DNA of 38,872 nt from the IMG/VR virus record IMGVR_UViG_3300032282_002757, positions 1-38,872 of that record; one strand, written 5' to 3'. Numbering within the stretch: the first letter of the stretch is position 1; every line of letters begins with the position of its first letter. The notes beneath the pieces were generated by a model, which was given only the letters and a program-made list of their open reading frames with translations, was not told where the DNA came from and ran no database searches. Both the position numbers and the translations under genes were made by a program. This DNA comes from a virus. This document shows, one piece after another, positions 1 to 6,216 of this stretch.

Positions 1-315
1 GGCTCTAAGATGGCTAAGGATGAGAACGTTGTTGAATACTTCAAGCGTATTTTTCCTCTTACCACTAGCAACGAAGGTAAGAGCAACGACCTTTCTAAGA
101 ATGCAAAGGTGGCTCTTGATATCCTTCACACTCAGCCTGGTGCTGAATTTGCTGAGGGTACTTGGTGGCAACCTTTCAACGCTGTCACTTATATGACTGA
201 TCACCTTGTTGGACGTTCTGCTGATACTCGTCTTAGCTCTGCTTGGTACGGTTATAACAAGACGCTCAAGACCAAGGCTCTTGAAGTTGCTATCGAGATG
301 GCGGAGACGGTGTAA
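1..315 (+). CDS. DUF932-family protein, C-terminal fragment
   Basis: The frame is open from the first base, so this is probably the 3' end of a longer gene; the first ATG is at position 10. The visible 104 residues include GTWWQPFNAVTYMTDHLVGR and then RLSSAWYGYNKTLKTKALE. This is the typical C-terminal pattern of the DUF932 (phage/plasmid-related) family, in which a W-x-x-x-NAVT motif is followed by an arginine-rich strand and an SAW-x-G motif. The molecular function of the family is unknown. Codons are richer in GC (CTT, AAG, CGT) than those of the HNH gene that follows. The family call is from memory of the motif, not a search. Confidence 0.7.
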   Translation, partial: GSKMAKDENVVEYFKRIFPLTTSNEGKSNDLSKNAKVALDILHTQPGAEFAEGTWWQPFNAVTYMTDHLVGRSADTRLSSAWYGYNKTLKTKALEVAIEMAETV

Positions 316-346
316 GCTGTCTTCCCTTCCTATCAGGAGAATCATC

Positions 347-913
347 ATGCGCTACGGTATGTTAGATGATATGTTTTTCGAAGAGTTTGAACAAAATTTA
401 CTCGATAGTTATTTCTATAACTATGAACCAATAAGGAAATGTTTCACTTATACAGACAAAGTAATTGCTTGGTTAGATCAATATTTTCTTCCTGTTAGAT
501 ATAACGGCGAAATTGTAGAAGGTTATTATGTTGATGCAAGAGGTTGTATTTTTTCAATAAAAAAATCTCCTCAAGAACCAAAATTAATGAAATATGATTA
601 TGCACGTAAGGGTTATCCTAAAATTGGTATTAAAGTTAAATATACTAACAAAACAATAACTGTTCATCGTTTAGTATGCGAATCGTTTCATATAAAACCA
701 ATCCCAGAAGGTGTTACAAAAGAAGAATGGGATAATACTCCAAAACCTGTAAAGAAGTGTTTTGATGATTATTGGGAAGTTAATCATAAAGATCATAATA
801 GGCGAAACTATCATCCAGATAATTTAGAATGGGTGTCTCGTAGTCAGAACGTTGAAAAGTATCAAGATTATTCTTATAATAAGCAACTAGGTATGGAGGC
901 TACTAATGTCTAA
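347..913 (+). CDS. HNH homing endonuclease, free-standing
   Basis: The 188-residue product has the layout of NUMOD/HNH phage homing endonucleases: VHRLVCESF at about 106-114, then NHKDHNRRN at 146-154 and NLEWVSRSQN at 159-168. The two histidines and the asparagine of the HNH beta-beta-alpha-metal fold are present. Such enzymes nick or cut DNA and spread their own gene into related phages. The ATG at 347 is chosen because CAGGAGA lies 6 bases upstream; the frame is open further upstream but would start inside the DUF932 gene. The gene is visibly AT-richer (AAA, ATA, TTA codons) than the genes on both sides, which suggests insertion. It overlaps the next start by 8 bases. Confidence 0.88.
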   Translation: MRYGMLDDMFFEEFEQNLLDSYFYNYEPIRKCFTYTDKVIAWLDQYFLPVRYNGEIVEGYYVDARGCIFSIKKSPQEPKLMKYDYARKGYPKIGIKVKYTNKTITVHRLVCESFHIKPIPEGVTKEEWDNTPKPVKKCFDDYWEVNHKDHNRRNYHPDNLEWVSRSQNVEKYQDYSYNKQLGMEATNV

Positions 914-1463
914 GGTGTTTGACAAGCTCATCACTCATAAAACCGATTGGCACCCCCTCACCAGCTCTGTTGGTGGGGTGGGGTTGAGAAAGTTTTCTGA
1001 CCTTCGTGAAGATTACGGCACCACAGGCGTCTATCAGATTGCTCATAAAGATAACTTGCCAGAAGAACTTGTTGACGCCAATATCGGTTACTCTGGTAAG
1101 GCGAGTAATGTTTTCCTTCGACCGAACGGTATCAAAACTAAGAAGGGTAAGCACCAGTGTCGTGTCTACCTTTCTTCAAAGGGCATCGATATTTCTGATG
1201 TTTGTATTCGATTTCTTATCACGGAAAGTGGTAAGGAGTCAGACCTTGAGGCATTGATTCATTCAGAAACAGAAGCTAAGTATAATTACCGTTTTGCTTG
1301 GCGCGAGGCTTCTGGTGGTCAGGATGGAGCGATGCTTCGAATCCTAGATATGATCGATAAGGTCGAAAACCTTGATGATCTTAAATCTATCGCCAAGGCA
1401 GCTCGTGATAGGGCTATCGAAGTTTTCACCAATGATTGGCTTTCAGAAGAAGAGGAAGAATAA
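906..1463 (+). CDS. GIY-YIG-like nuclease-family protein (putative)
   Basis: The 185-residue product begins at an ATG 6 bases after GGAGG, which lies inside the end of the HNH gene. Residues 41-43 (GVY) and 60-64 (IGYSG), spaced by about 18 residues, resemble the paired GIY and YIG strands. An R-x-x-NGI region (72-76) and a glutamate-containing helix (ESDLEALIHSE, 111-121) sit where the catalytic arginine and metal-binding glutamate would be. The C-terminus is acidic (SEEEEE). GIY-YIG proteins cut DNA as homing or repair nucleases. The match is by motif spacing only, and the gene could be a degenerate or non-catalytic member of the family. Confidence 0.5.
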   Translation: MSKVFDKLITHKTDWHPLTSSVGGVGLRKFSDLREDYGTTGVYQIAHKDNLPEELVDANIGYSGKASNVFLRPNGIKTKKGKHQCRVYLSSKGIDISDVCIRFLITESGKESDLEALIHSETEAKYNYRFAWREASGGQDGAMLRILDMIDKVENLDDLKSIAKAARDRAIEVFTNDWLSEEEEE

Positions 1464-1466
1464 AAT

Positions 1467-2582
1467 ATGGCTAGTCGTCCTGCATTAATTGCTAAGAAAC
1501 CGAAGAAACCTATGAGTATTTCTCGTACTGCATCTTCTATTTTCGATATGAAACATGTAGGACCAGAGCCTGTTTTCGATTCGCCGCTTACTTCTTCAGA
1601 TTGCGGACGAGCGTTCAACTGGTATAATTATATGTGCAATGCCAGTGACGCTCGCGAGTATACAGAAATTTGGCTCAAGCAACAAGGTCGGACTGCTGAA
1701 CTGAAGCTGTTTAAATCTGTTCCTGACGTTTGGGTCTCGACGACTTGTGGTTGGATATCTCGTTTGCGTAACAAGGGATATGAGATCCCAAAGGTAACTT
1801 CTAATTTCTTCGAAGGTGCGTTTGCTGAATCTTTAAAAAAGTCCAAAGCAGCAGAGGTTTCGGATGCTCCTAAAGTCTCGATTCAGCAAAAAATGCGCGA
1901 GAAGACGAGTGAGATTATCGGCGAGATAGAAGAGTTGATTGACAGTGGTGAACCTTTCAATATGTATGATTGGTTGAAGACTCGTAATATTCCTGCTACC
2001 TATGCACCAGCCATTGCTTCTTTTTATGCACCTTGGTTGAGTGAATTGATCGAGGCTCATGAAGGTAAATGTCCTCAGCTGAAGGAAGCTTACCGTCGTA
2101 TGTCTAAAAAGCAGCTTACGGAGCGTATCAAATTTTTCAACACAATAATTACTGATGCTGAAAAGTACGCTGGTGTTGCTAAGAAAACTCGAGCTCCAAG
2201 TAAACCGCGAGTAGTTTCGGTAGAAAAGAAGCTGAAGGATCTTAAGTTCCAAAAAGAAGATAGCACATTCAAGATTGCTTCTATCAACCCTGAAAAGATC
2301 ATTGGTGCTCAAGAGCTTTGGACCTTTAATACCAAATATAAGATCCTCACCGTCTTCAGGGCTCTCGATCGTGGAGGACTTGGTGTCAAGGGAACAAGCA
2401 TAGTTGGTTATGACGAAAAAACTTCTTGCTCGAAACGCACTGGACGCAAACCAGAGTACTTTGTTGAACGAGTTTTGAATGGCGGTAAAATCGTTCTTCG
2501 TAAACTTATGGAAGAAACTTCTGGTGATGCTACGTTTGCGCATAGGATTAATGACTCAACTATTCTTTTAAAAGTGGGTTGA
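1467..2582 (+). CDS. Conserved T4-type phage protein of unknown function
   Basis: The gene encodes 371 residues and starts 3 bases after the previous stop, with no strong Shine-Dalgarno motif, so translational coupling is likely. Basic stretches occur near the N-terminus (KKPKKP) and around residues 230-255 (KKTRAPSKPR and KKLKDLK). The segment FNWYNYMCNASDAREY and the C-terminal part ending VLNGGKIVLRKLMEE resemble a hypothetical protein I associate with other T4-type phages. I cannot name a function. No signal peptide or membrane segment is seen. It is the last gene before the tmRNA/tRNA block. Confidence 0.6.
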   Translation: MASRPALIAKKPKKPMSISRTASSIFDMKHVGPEPVFDSPLTSSDCGRAFNWYNYMCNASDAREYTEIWLKQQGRTAELKLFKSVPDVWVSTTCGWISRLRNKGYEIPKVTSNFFEGAFAESLKKSKAAEVSDAPKVSIQQKMREKTSEIIGEIEELIDSGEPFNMYDWLKTRNIPATYAPAIASFYAPWLSELIEAHEGKCPQLKEAYRRMSKKQLTERIKFFNTIITDAEKYAGVAKKTRAPSKPRVVSVEKKLKDLKFQKEDSTFKIASINPEKIIGAQELWTFNTKYKILTVFRALDRGGLGVKGTSIVGYDEKTSCSKRTGRKPEYFVERVLNGGKIVLRKLMEETSGDATFAHRINDSTILLKVG

Positions 2583-2604
2583 CTTTAATTCGTCAATAAG
2601 GTAT

Positions 2605-2612
2605 TATAAATA
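2605..2612 (+). promoter_or_regulatory. T4-type late promoter box TATAAATA
   Basis: This is an exact match to the T4 late -10 consensus, 23 bases after the stop of the preceding gene. T4 late transcription starts a few bases downstream of this box, which places the start near 2617-2619, at the expected 5' end of the tmRNA acceptor segment. In T4 the element is recognised by RNA polymerase carrying gp55, with gp33 and the sliding clamp as co-activators. Confidence 0.75.
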
Positions 2613-2617
2613 TATTA

Positions 2618-2900
2618 CTTGGTTGTTGAGGCGTAAAGAATAAACAATTCGGACGGGAGTGCGAATCTCCCCGCCTCCACCACAAGCACATTGGGGATCC
2701 TTGCTTTTATAGCATCGATTTTTACTCCATATAGTGAGTGTAACAGTGTGCTTTTGTTGGGGGCGAAATAGGTTCGACGGGTTGTAGTAAAGGTACGAAG
2801 AGACTAAGTAAACTCGTAAATGCAAACGATAATAATGCATATGAAATGGCTCTAGCAGCCTAATCGGAGTTCGGGGAGCACTTGGCAACAGAAGCTCCCC
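2618..2900 (+). ncRNA. ssrA: Circularly permuted (two-piece) tmRNA
   Basis: The acceptor piece comes first. It has a T-stem GGGAG/CTCCC (2655-2659, 2667-2671), a 7-base loop TGCGAAT, then CGCCTCC-A-CCA ending at 2682. The coding piece starts at 2759 with GGGGGCG, which pairs with 2672-2678 and includes a G-U third pair, the alanine identity element. It is followed by the hallmark GGTTCGACGGG. GGGTTGT (2779-2785) pairs with ACAATTC (2644-2650) as helix P2. TACGA/TCGTA (2794-2798, 2814-2818) may belong to pseudoknot 1. The tag frame 2822-2863 reads ANDNNAYEMALAA-stop. A 7-bp hairpin (2873-2879 with 2894-2900) closes the coding piece. The spacer 2683-2758 pairs its own ends (AAGCACA 2684-2690 with TGTGCTT 2747-2753). 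tmRNA rescues stalled ribosomes and tags nascent peptides for proteolysis. The exact 5' and 3' ends are inferred. Confidence 0.92.
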
Positions 2901-2931
2901 ACACACATTTAACACACAAAGGAGAACTAAA

Positions 2932-3147
2932 ATGGCAAACCCATACGAAATGCGCTTCAATTACCTTCAATACGCGAAGGATTTTCTTGTAAGCGAATAT
3001 AATTCTCAGATGGATCGAATTATGCTTTCGCATAACGACGATGAGATGAAAATCAAACAAGCAAAAATCAGTCAGATTAAGTATCCTACAAGGGAAGAAA
3101 TTTTCGCTTTTGCAGAAGAAATTAAGAATTTCGCTGATCAGAAGTAA
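2932..3147 (+). CDS. Small conserved phage protein, unknown function
   Basis: The gene encodes 71 residues and starts with MANPYEMRFNYLQYAKDFL. AAAGGAG lies 8 bases upstream of the ATG, a strong ribosome binding site. The protein is predicted to be mostly helical and charged, with no membrane segment. An N-terminal NPYE-x-RF motif reminds me of a short hypothetical protein found in T4-type cyanophages and relatives, but I cannot give a function. It sits between the tmRNA and tRNA-Arg and is probably on the same late transcript. Confidence 0.75.
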   Translation: MANPYEMRFNYLQYAKDFLVSEYNSQMDRIMLSHNDDEMKIKQAKISQIKYPTREEIFAFAEEIKNFADQK

Positions 3148-3155
3148 TTAAAATT

Positions 3156-3232
3156 GGTCACTTAGCTCAGCTGGATAGAGCAACGGATTTCTACTCCGTG
3201 GGTCGAGGGTTCGAATCCTTCAGTGATCGCCA
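3156..3232 (+). tRNA. tRNA-Arg(UCU)
   Basis: A full cloverleaf is visible. The acceptor is GGTCACT/AGTGATC (3156-3162, 3222-3228). The D stem is GCTC/GAGC, with a GG in the loop. The anticodon stem is ACGGA/TCCGT around loop TTTCTAC, giving anticodon TCT at 3190-3192. The T stem is GAGGG/CCTTC with loop TTCGAAT, followed by discriminator G and an encoded CCA. It reads AGA and AGG, and AGA is the dominant arginine codon of the late structural genes in this window. Confidence 0.95.
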
Positions 3233-3236
3233 TTAT

Positions 3237-3327
3237 GGGGGTGGGTGTAAGACACGAGAGAGACTTATAAACTCTTTAGCAGTAGATGACTGTTCTAGAC
3301 CAGGAGCGTTACCTGGCACCCCTACCA
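3237..3327 (+). tRNA. Aberrant class-II tRNA, Leu-like, possibly degenerate
   Basis: Only 4 bases separate it from tRNA-Arg. The acceptor is GGGGGTG/CACCCCT (3237-3243, 3317-3323) with A73 and an encoded CCA. A long variable arm folds as AGCAGT/ACTGTT (3278-3283, 3289-3294). The T stem CCAGG/CCTGG (3300-3304, 3312-3316) is perfect. The stretch TAAGACACGAG resembles the D-loop end of bacterial tRNA-Leu (GTAGACACG). Oddities: the D region has only GTGT/ACAC around a 3-base loop and no GG pair; the T loop is AGCGTTA, not TTCGANT; and the anticodon loop is CTTATAA closed by an A-A mismatch (formal anticodon UAU) or 9 bases long. It is either a decayed tRNA-Leu(UAA) or an unusual functional tRNA. 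Confidence 0.5.
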
Positions 3328-3342
3328 TTTCCAGGAGTTATT

Positions 3343-3555
3343 ATGAAGAAAGAAAAAGATTTACCTCTTGGTATGCTTTTGATAGTCATATCTCAATTTT
3401 TCTTAGCGGGTATAGATTATACTCTTAACACCAATATTAAACTTTGGTATTCTTTGCCTTTGGTGGTTTTTAGTTCTATCGTGTATTGGAGGCTATTTAC
3501 GGTGGGTTGGGCTGTAGCTTTTGAAGGGATTGAAATTGACGATACTGAGAAATAA
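3343..3555 (+). CDS. Small membrane protein with two TM segments
   Basis: The gene encodes 70 residues. The ATG at 3343 follows AGGAG at 3333-3337. Residues about 8-27 (LPLGMLLIVISQFFLAGIDY) and about 35-58 (YSLPLVVFSSIVYWRLFTVG) are hydrophobic and likely span the inner membrane. The tail EGIEIDDTEK is acidic. No family is recognised. Small phage membrane proteins of this kind may act in lysis control or superinfection exclusion, but nothing in the sequence decides this. The end overlaps the start of the next gene. Confidence 0.6.
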   Translation: MKKEKDLPLGMLLIVISQFFLAGIDYTLNTNIKLWYSLPLVVFSSIVYWRLFTVGWAVAFEGIEIDDTEK

Positions 3556-3760
3556 TAATTTTGTAGAAGAAATAGAAAAGCTCTGTAGAACTAAAAATAT
3601 AGAATACATCGATGCAGTCTTATTTTGGTGTGATAAAAATAATTTAGAAGTAGAAACAGCAGCTTATTGGATCAAAAAAGATCCAGCAATGAAAGCTAAA
3701 ATTCAAGCAGAAGCTGAAATTCTTAACGTGTTGAAGCGAGGGGCAAGACTTCCTATCTGA
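3536..3760 (+). CDS. 33: Late transcription co-activator, gp33-like
   Basis: The gene encodes 74 residues from a TTG at 3536, preceded by AAGGGA; other in-frame TTGs lie at 3521 and 3530, and there is no early ATG. The core IEYIDAVLFWCDKNNLEVETAAYWI followed by K-x-KIQAEAEILNVL and a C-terminal LPI fits my recollection of the short gp33 of T4-type cyanophages. Synteny supports it: T4 has 33-59-32 in this order and orientation, and gp59 and gp32 lie downstream here. In T4, gp33 bridges RNA polymerase and the sliding clamp to activate late promoters. No gp55 is seen in this window. The identification rests on synteny plus motif and is not certain. Confidence 0.6.
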   Translation: MTILRNNNFVEEIEKLCRTKNIEYIDAVLFWCDKNNLEVETAAYWIKKDPAMKAKIQAEAEILNVLKRGARLPI

Positions 3761-3766
3761 TAAATA
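3759..3766 (+). promoter_or_regulatory. Late promoter-like box GATAAATA
   Basis: The box fits NATAAATA, the late box of T4-type phages in the wider sense. It overlaps the stop of the gp33-like gene and lies 23 bases before the next GTG start. It sits inside a 14-base inverted repeat, CTGATA-AA-TATCAG (3757-3770), that could also form a small hairpin. Confidence 0.5.
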
Positions 3767-3788
3767 TCAGAAATATGGAGGTTGCGCT

Positions 3789-4247
3789 GTGTATCTAAAA
3801 ACTTCAGGTAAACCAACAAAAGCGAAACTGAATTTCTGTAAAGATGCCACTAAATTTTTCGGTAGAAAACTTCTTGGTGAAATTCTTTATCATAAAGTTA
3901 CAGTCAAAATAATCTTTGAAAGATTTGACAAAAAATTAAAAGAATATGCTTTTTGTGAGTCTGAAAATATTGCGATATACAGATGTAAAGAGTTCGTGAT
4001 AACAATAGATAAAGACCTTAACACGAAACAGATGCTTCTCGCTCTCGCGCACGAGATGGTTCATGTTAAACAATATGCTAAGGGTGAATTGAAAGACTAC
4101 GTGAAAGTCAATAAGTCGAAATGGAAAGGTGAGATAATAGATCCTGATAGGGTTGATTATTGGGATCAACCTTGGGAGATAGAAGCACATGGTAGAGAAG
4201 TAGGTTTGTACGTTAAGTTTTTAGAAAGTTTAAAGAAGAAAAAATGA
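3789..4247 (+). CDS. Zinc metallopeptidase-like protein (HExxH)
   Basis: The gene encodes 152 residues from a GTG at 3789, 7 bases after TGGAGG. The motif LALAHEMVHVKQY places HEMVH at 88-92. A downstream DQPWEIEAHGRE (127-137) supplies a glutamate that would be the third metal ligand, as in gluzincin- or SprT-type peptidases. The N-terminal 80 residues have the strand-helix mix seen before the zinc helix in such small phage peptidases. The substrate is unknown; virion maturation or host protein turnover are possibilities only. The end overlaps the fibre gene start in an ATGA. Confidence 0.72.
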   Translation: MYLKTSGKPTKAKLNFCKDATKFFGRKLLGEILYHKVTVKIIFERFDKKLKEYAFCESENIAIYRCKEFVITIDKDLNTKQMLLALAHEMVHVKQYAKGELKDYVKVNKSKWKGEIIDPDRVDYWDQPWEIEAHGREVGLYVKFLESLKKKK

Positions 4248-5611
4248 CAAGTATTTTAACGACAGAAAACGAAAACAACCGTATACAAATCAATGCTAAT
4301 TTGACGTTCCATGCGGCAAGTAATACGTACAAATTTTCTAACGGTTCGACCTATGCTGATATCAATGGTACTCCTCTAAGACCGCCTGTTGATGAATTAG
4401 AAGATACATTTATTTACGAAGAAAACCCTTTAGTTACTTTCTATTCAGGTCATTACGATTCCGGTAATTCTTCTACTACAGAAAGTATTTTGGTAGAAAG
4501 AAGTAATATTTTAACACAAAACACCTTAACTGTCTGTTATTCTAACACTCAAGTTAACGCTCTTGGTACTTACGTCACAACCAGTAACCTACAACTGACC
4601 CCTAATACTCTTGTGATTAATTCTTCTGCTAACAGCAGTTTGATGATAAAATTAAATTCTATCGGTGCAAATTCTAACACCTCTAATAGCACTTTGAAGT
4701 TTGAATTAGGATTTGTCGTTAATACCTCTCAAATTCAAATATCTAATATATTTTCTAATTCTACTCAAAACGTAACGAGCATTTTCTTAGCTAATAATAT
4801 TTACCTCGGTTTGTCTAATACATTTGCTAATTCTACTGCTAATGTGACACTGGTTCATTATTTAAATTCCTCTAATTTGGTGATATCAAACACCTTTGTT
4901 AATTCGGTATCAAATTCAGTTCAAAGTTTGGTAGTTAATAAAGGATACGTTACTGTATCAAACACATCTAAAAATAGTTCTGTTAATTCTGTTTCTACAT
5001 TTTTAGCTAACACCGGATATCTTGTTGTATCCAATGCTTATGTGAATTCGACACACACAGTCAATACTCAATATTCGGCAAATGATAGTTATTTTGGTCT
5101 ATTATTGAGTGATGCCAACAGTACATATACTACCAATACTACACTGGTTGTTAATGTTAATTCAATAAATCTAAAATCTATAGAACCTCAGTATTTGAGT
5201 ACAGGAGCTGATGCCAACACTAGAACGAGAAATTTATCGATAAACGTTTCTGGCATTTCTGGTAATATCAGTATAGCAAATTCGACAGTTACAGTTAATA
5301 CGAATTTATATTTTCCTTTTTCTACTGCTCCTGTTAATTACACAGATGATTTTACTGTTGCTAGTACGGACAATTGGATAATAATTAATAAAAGCACAAA
5401 TTGTACAATAACACTACCGACCCCCTCTGCTAGTATTGGTAGATCTTTAACTGTAAAAACAATAACTGCTCATGGTGCAAATTCTGCTACGAATAATGTT
5501 TTACCGATAGGTAATAATACGGCTAACAGTTTGATATTAGCTTCTACGATAGGTAAATGGGCTACGCTTGTCAGTGATGGCACTAATTGGGTTATCATGC
5601 AAGCCAATTAA
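4244..5611 (+). CDS. Repeat-rich tail fibre-like protein
   Basis: The gene encodes 455 residues and its ATG overlaps the previous stop. The N-terminal part (about 1-75) holds a distinct segment ending near FYSGHYDSG. The middle (about 167-310) is built from 24-residue repeats of the type SNTFANSTANVTLVHYLNSS. The last 90 residues, from NYTDDFTVASTDNWIIIN to DGTNWVIMQAN, resemble the small beta-sandwich that ends many phage fibres (TLPTP, G-R-x-LTVKT and KWATLVSDGTNW motifs). It is rich in Asn, Ser and Thr with almost no Lys or Arg in the repeats. A fibre between gp33 and gp59 is not the T4 arrangement and suggests insertion of an adhesion module. Confidence 0.72.
   Translation: MTSILTTENENNRIQINANLTFHAASNTYKFSNGSTYADINGTPLRPPVDELEDTFIYEENPLVTFYSGHYDSGNSSTTESILVERSNILTQNTLTVCYSNTQVNALGTYVTTSNLQLTPNTLVINSSANSSLMIKLNSIGANSNTSNSTLKFELGFVVNTSQIQISNIFSNSTQNVTSIFLANNIYLGLSNTFANSTANVTLVHYLNSSNLVISNTFVNSVSNSVQSLVVNKGYVTVSNTSKNSSVNSVSTFLANTGYLVVSNAYVNSTHTVNTQYSANDSYFGLLLSDANSTYTTNTTLVVNVNSINLKSIEPQYLSTGADANTRTRNLSINVSGISGNISIANSTVTVNTNLYFPFSTAPVNYTDDFTVASTDNWIIINKSTNCTITLPTPSASIGRSLTVKTITAHGANSATNNVLPIGNNTANSLILASTIGKWATLVSDGTNWVIMQAN
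4742..5173 (+). repeat. Six 24-residue (72-bp) coding repeats in fibre
   Basis: Five successive units start with SN (SNIFSN, SNTFAN, SNTFVN, SNTSKN, SNAYVN), each 24 residues long, and a sixth, more divergent unit follows. Units differ at the DNA level, so this is an old repeat kept by structure, not a recent duplication. Confidence 0.75.
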
Positions 5612-5619
5612 GGTGATAT

Positions 5620-6201
5620 ATGATGACAGCTATTGATTGTTACAGAGAGTATTTGGCTCTCAAAAACCATTTTACTAAATCTTCATACGACTATTTCAAG
5701 TACAACGGTAAAGTTAATGTCAATGCTTCTTCTTTTGAAGCTCGCAAAGATAAATTGTTTTTTCAAAAATTAGCAAAACATTCTGATGTTAAAAATTTCC
5801 TAATAGCAAACCTCTCAGTAAATGAGAAAGCTTGGATCCGCGAGCTCGCGTATAGCGACGATGCAGAAAAGATTTACAAAGAATGGGTCAAGCGTCAGCA
5901 GTCTTTGACTTATGTTTTCAAACAAGAGCTGGGCAATATTGATACCAGATTTGATGAAAATTTCATTTGTAGGAACAATGAGCATCCTTATTTACTCAAA
6001 TTATATCTTGGCAAACAATTAAGTCTTGATACCTTATGTTTACTTTTAGAATTTACTGGTGCGAAAAAACATTGGGATTCTAAAATGAACTACGATTTAG
6101 TTTGGGATAAGTACCGAACTAAAGTTGAGAAATACACTCCATTCATTCAATGTGATAAAGAAAAATTGAAAAATATTTTGCTTGACTATTTTGAAGAATA
6201 G
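5620..6201 (+). CDS. 59: gp59, loader of the replicative helicase
   Basis: The gene encodes 193 residues against about 217 for T4 gp59. The N-terminal half follows T4 closely: a YREYLALKNHF region, DYFKYNGKVNVN, then RKDKLFFQKLAKH and IANLSVNEKAWI (T4: RRDKYFFQKLSEK and ISNLVANQDAWI). gp59 binds fork DNA and gp32, and loads the gp41 helicase in replication and recombination. AGGTGAT precedes two adjacent ATGs (5620, 5623); either could start. The promoter for gp32 overlaps the 3' end of this gene. Confidence 0.9.
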   Translation: MMTAIDCYREYLALKNHFTKSSYDYFKYNGKVNVNASSFEARKDKLFFQKLAKHSDVKNFLIANLSVNEKAWIRELAYSDDAEKIYKEWVKRQQSLTYVFKQELGNIDTRFDENFICRNNEHPYLLKLYLGKQLSLDTLCLLLEFTGAKKHWDSKMNYDLVWDKYRTKVEKYTPFIQCDKEKLKNILLDYFEE

Positions 6202-6210
6202 AGGTATACT
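6182..6210 (+). promoter_or_regulatory. Sigma-70-type promoter for gene 32
   Basis: TTGACT (6182-6187) and TATACT (6205-6210) are separated by exactly 17 bases, a near-consensus host housekeeping promoter. It lies in the last codons of gp59. The expected start at about 6217 coincides with the foot of a stem-loop, about 60 bases upstream of the gp32 ATG. It would allow early, host-polymerase transcription of gp32. Confidence 0.72.
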
Positions 6211-6216
6211 AAATAA

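Noticed and set aside
206-346. Longer N-terminus for the HNH protein
   Set aside because: The extension overlaps the end of the DUF932 frame and is Arg/Leu-rich without family likeness; ATG 347 has a good ribosome binding site.
1833-2543. 236-codon minus-strand open frame
   Set aside because: It lies antisense to a well-formed 371-residue gene, has low-complexity Phe/Leu/Ser-rich translation and no start signals.
2873-2900. Strong hairpin GGGGAGC/GCTCCCC as an intrinsic terminator
   Set aside because: No T run follows (ACACACATTT), and the stem falls at the end of the tmRNA coding piece, where a closing helix is expected.
2604-2960. 118-codon minus-strand open frame over the tmRNA
   Set aside because: The RNA structure on the plus strand explains the sequence; the frame runs across a T-arm, tag and spacer stem.
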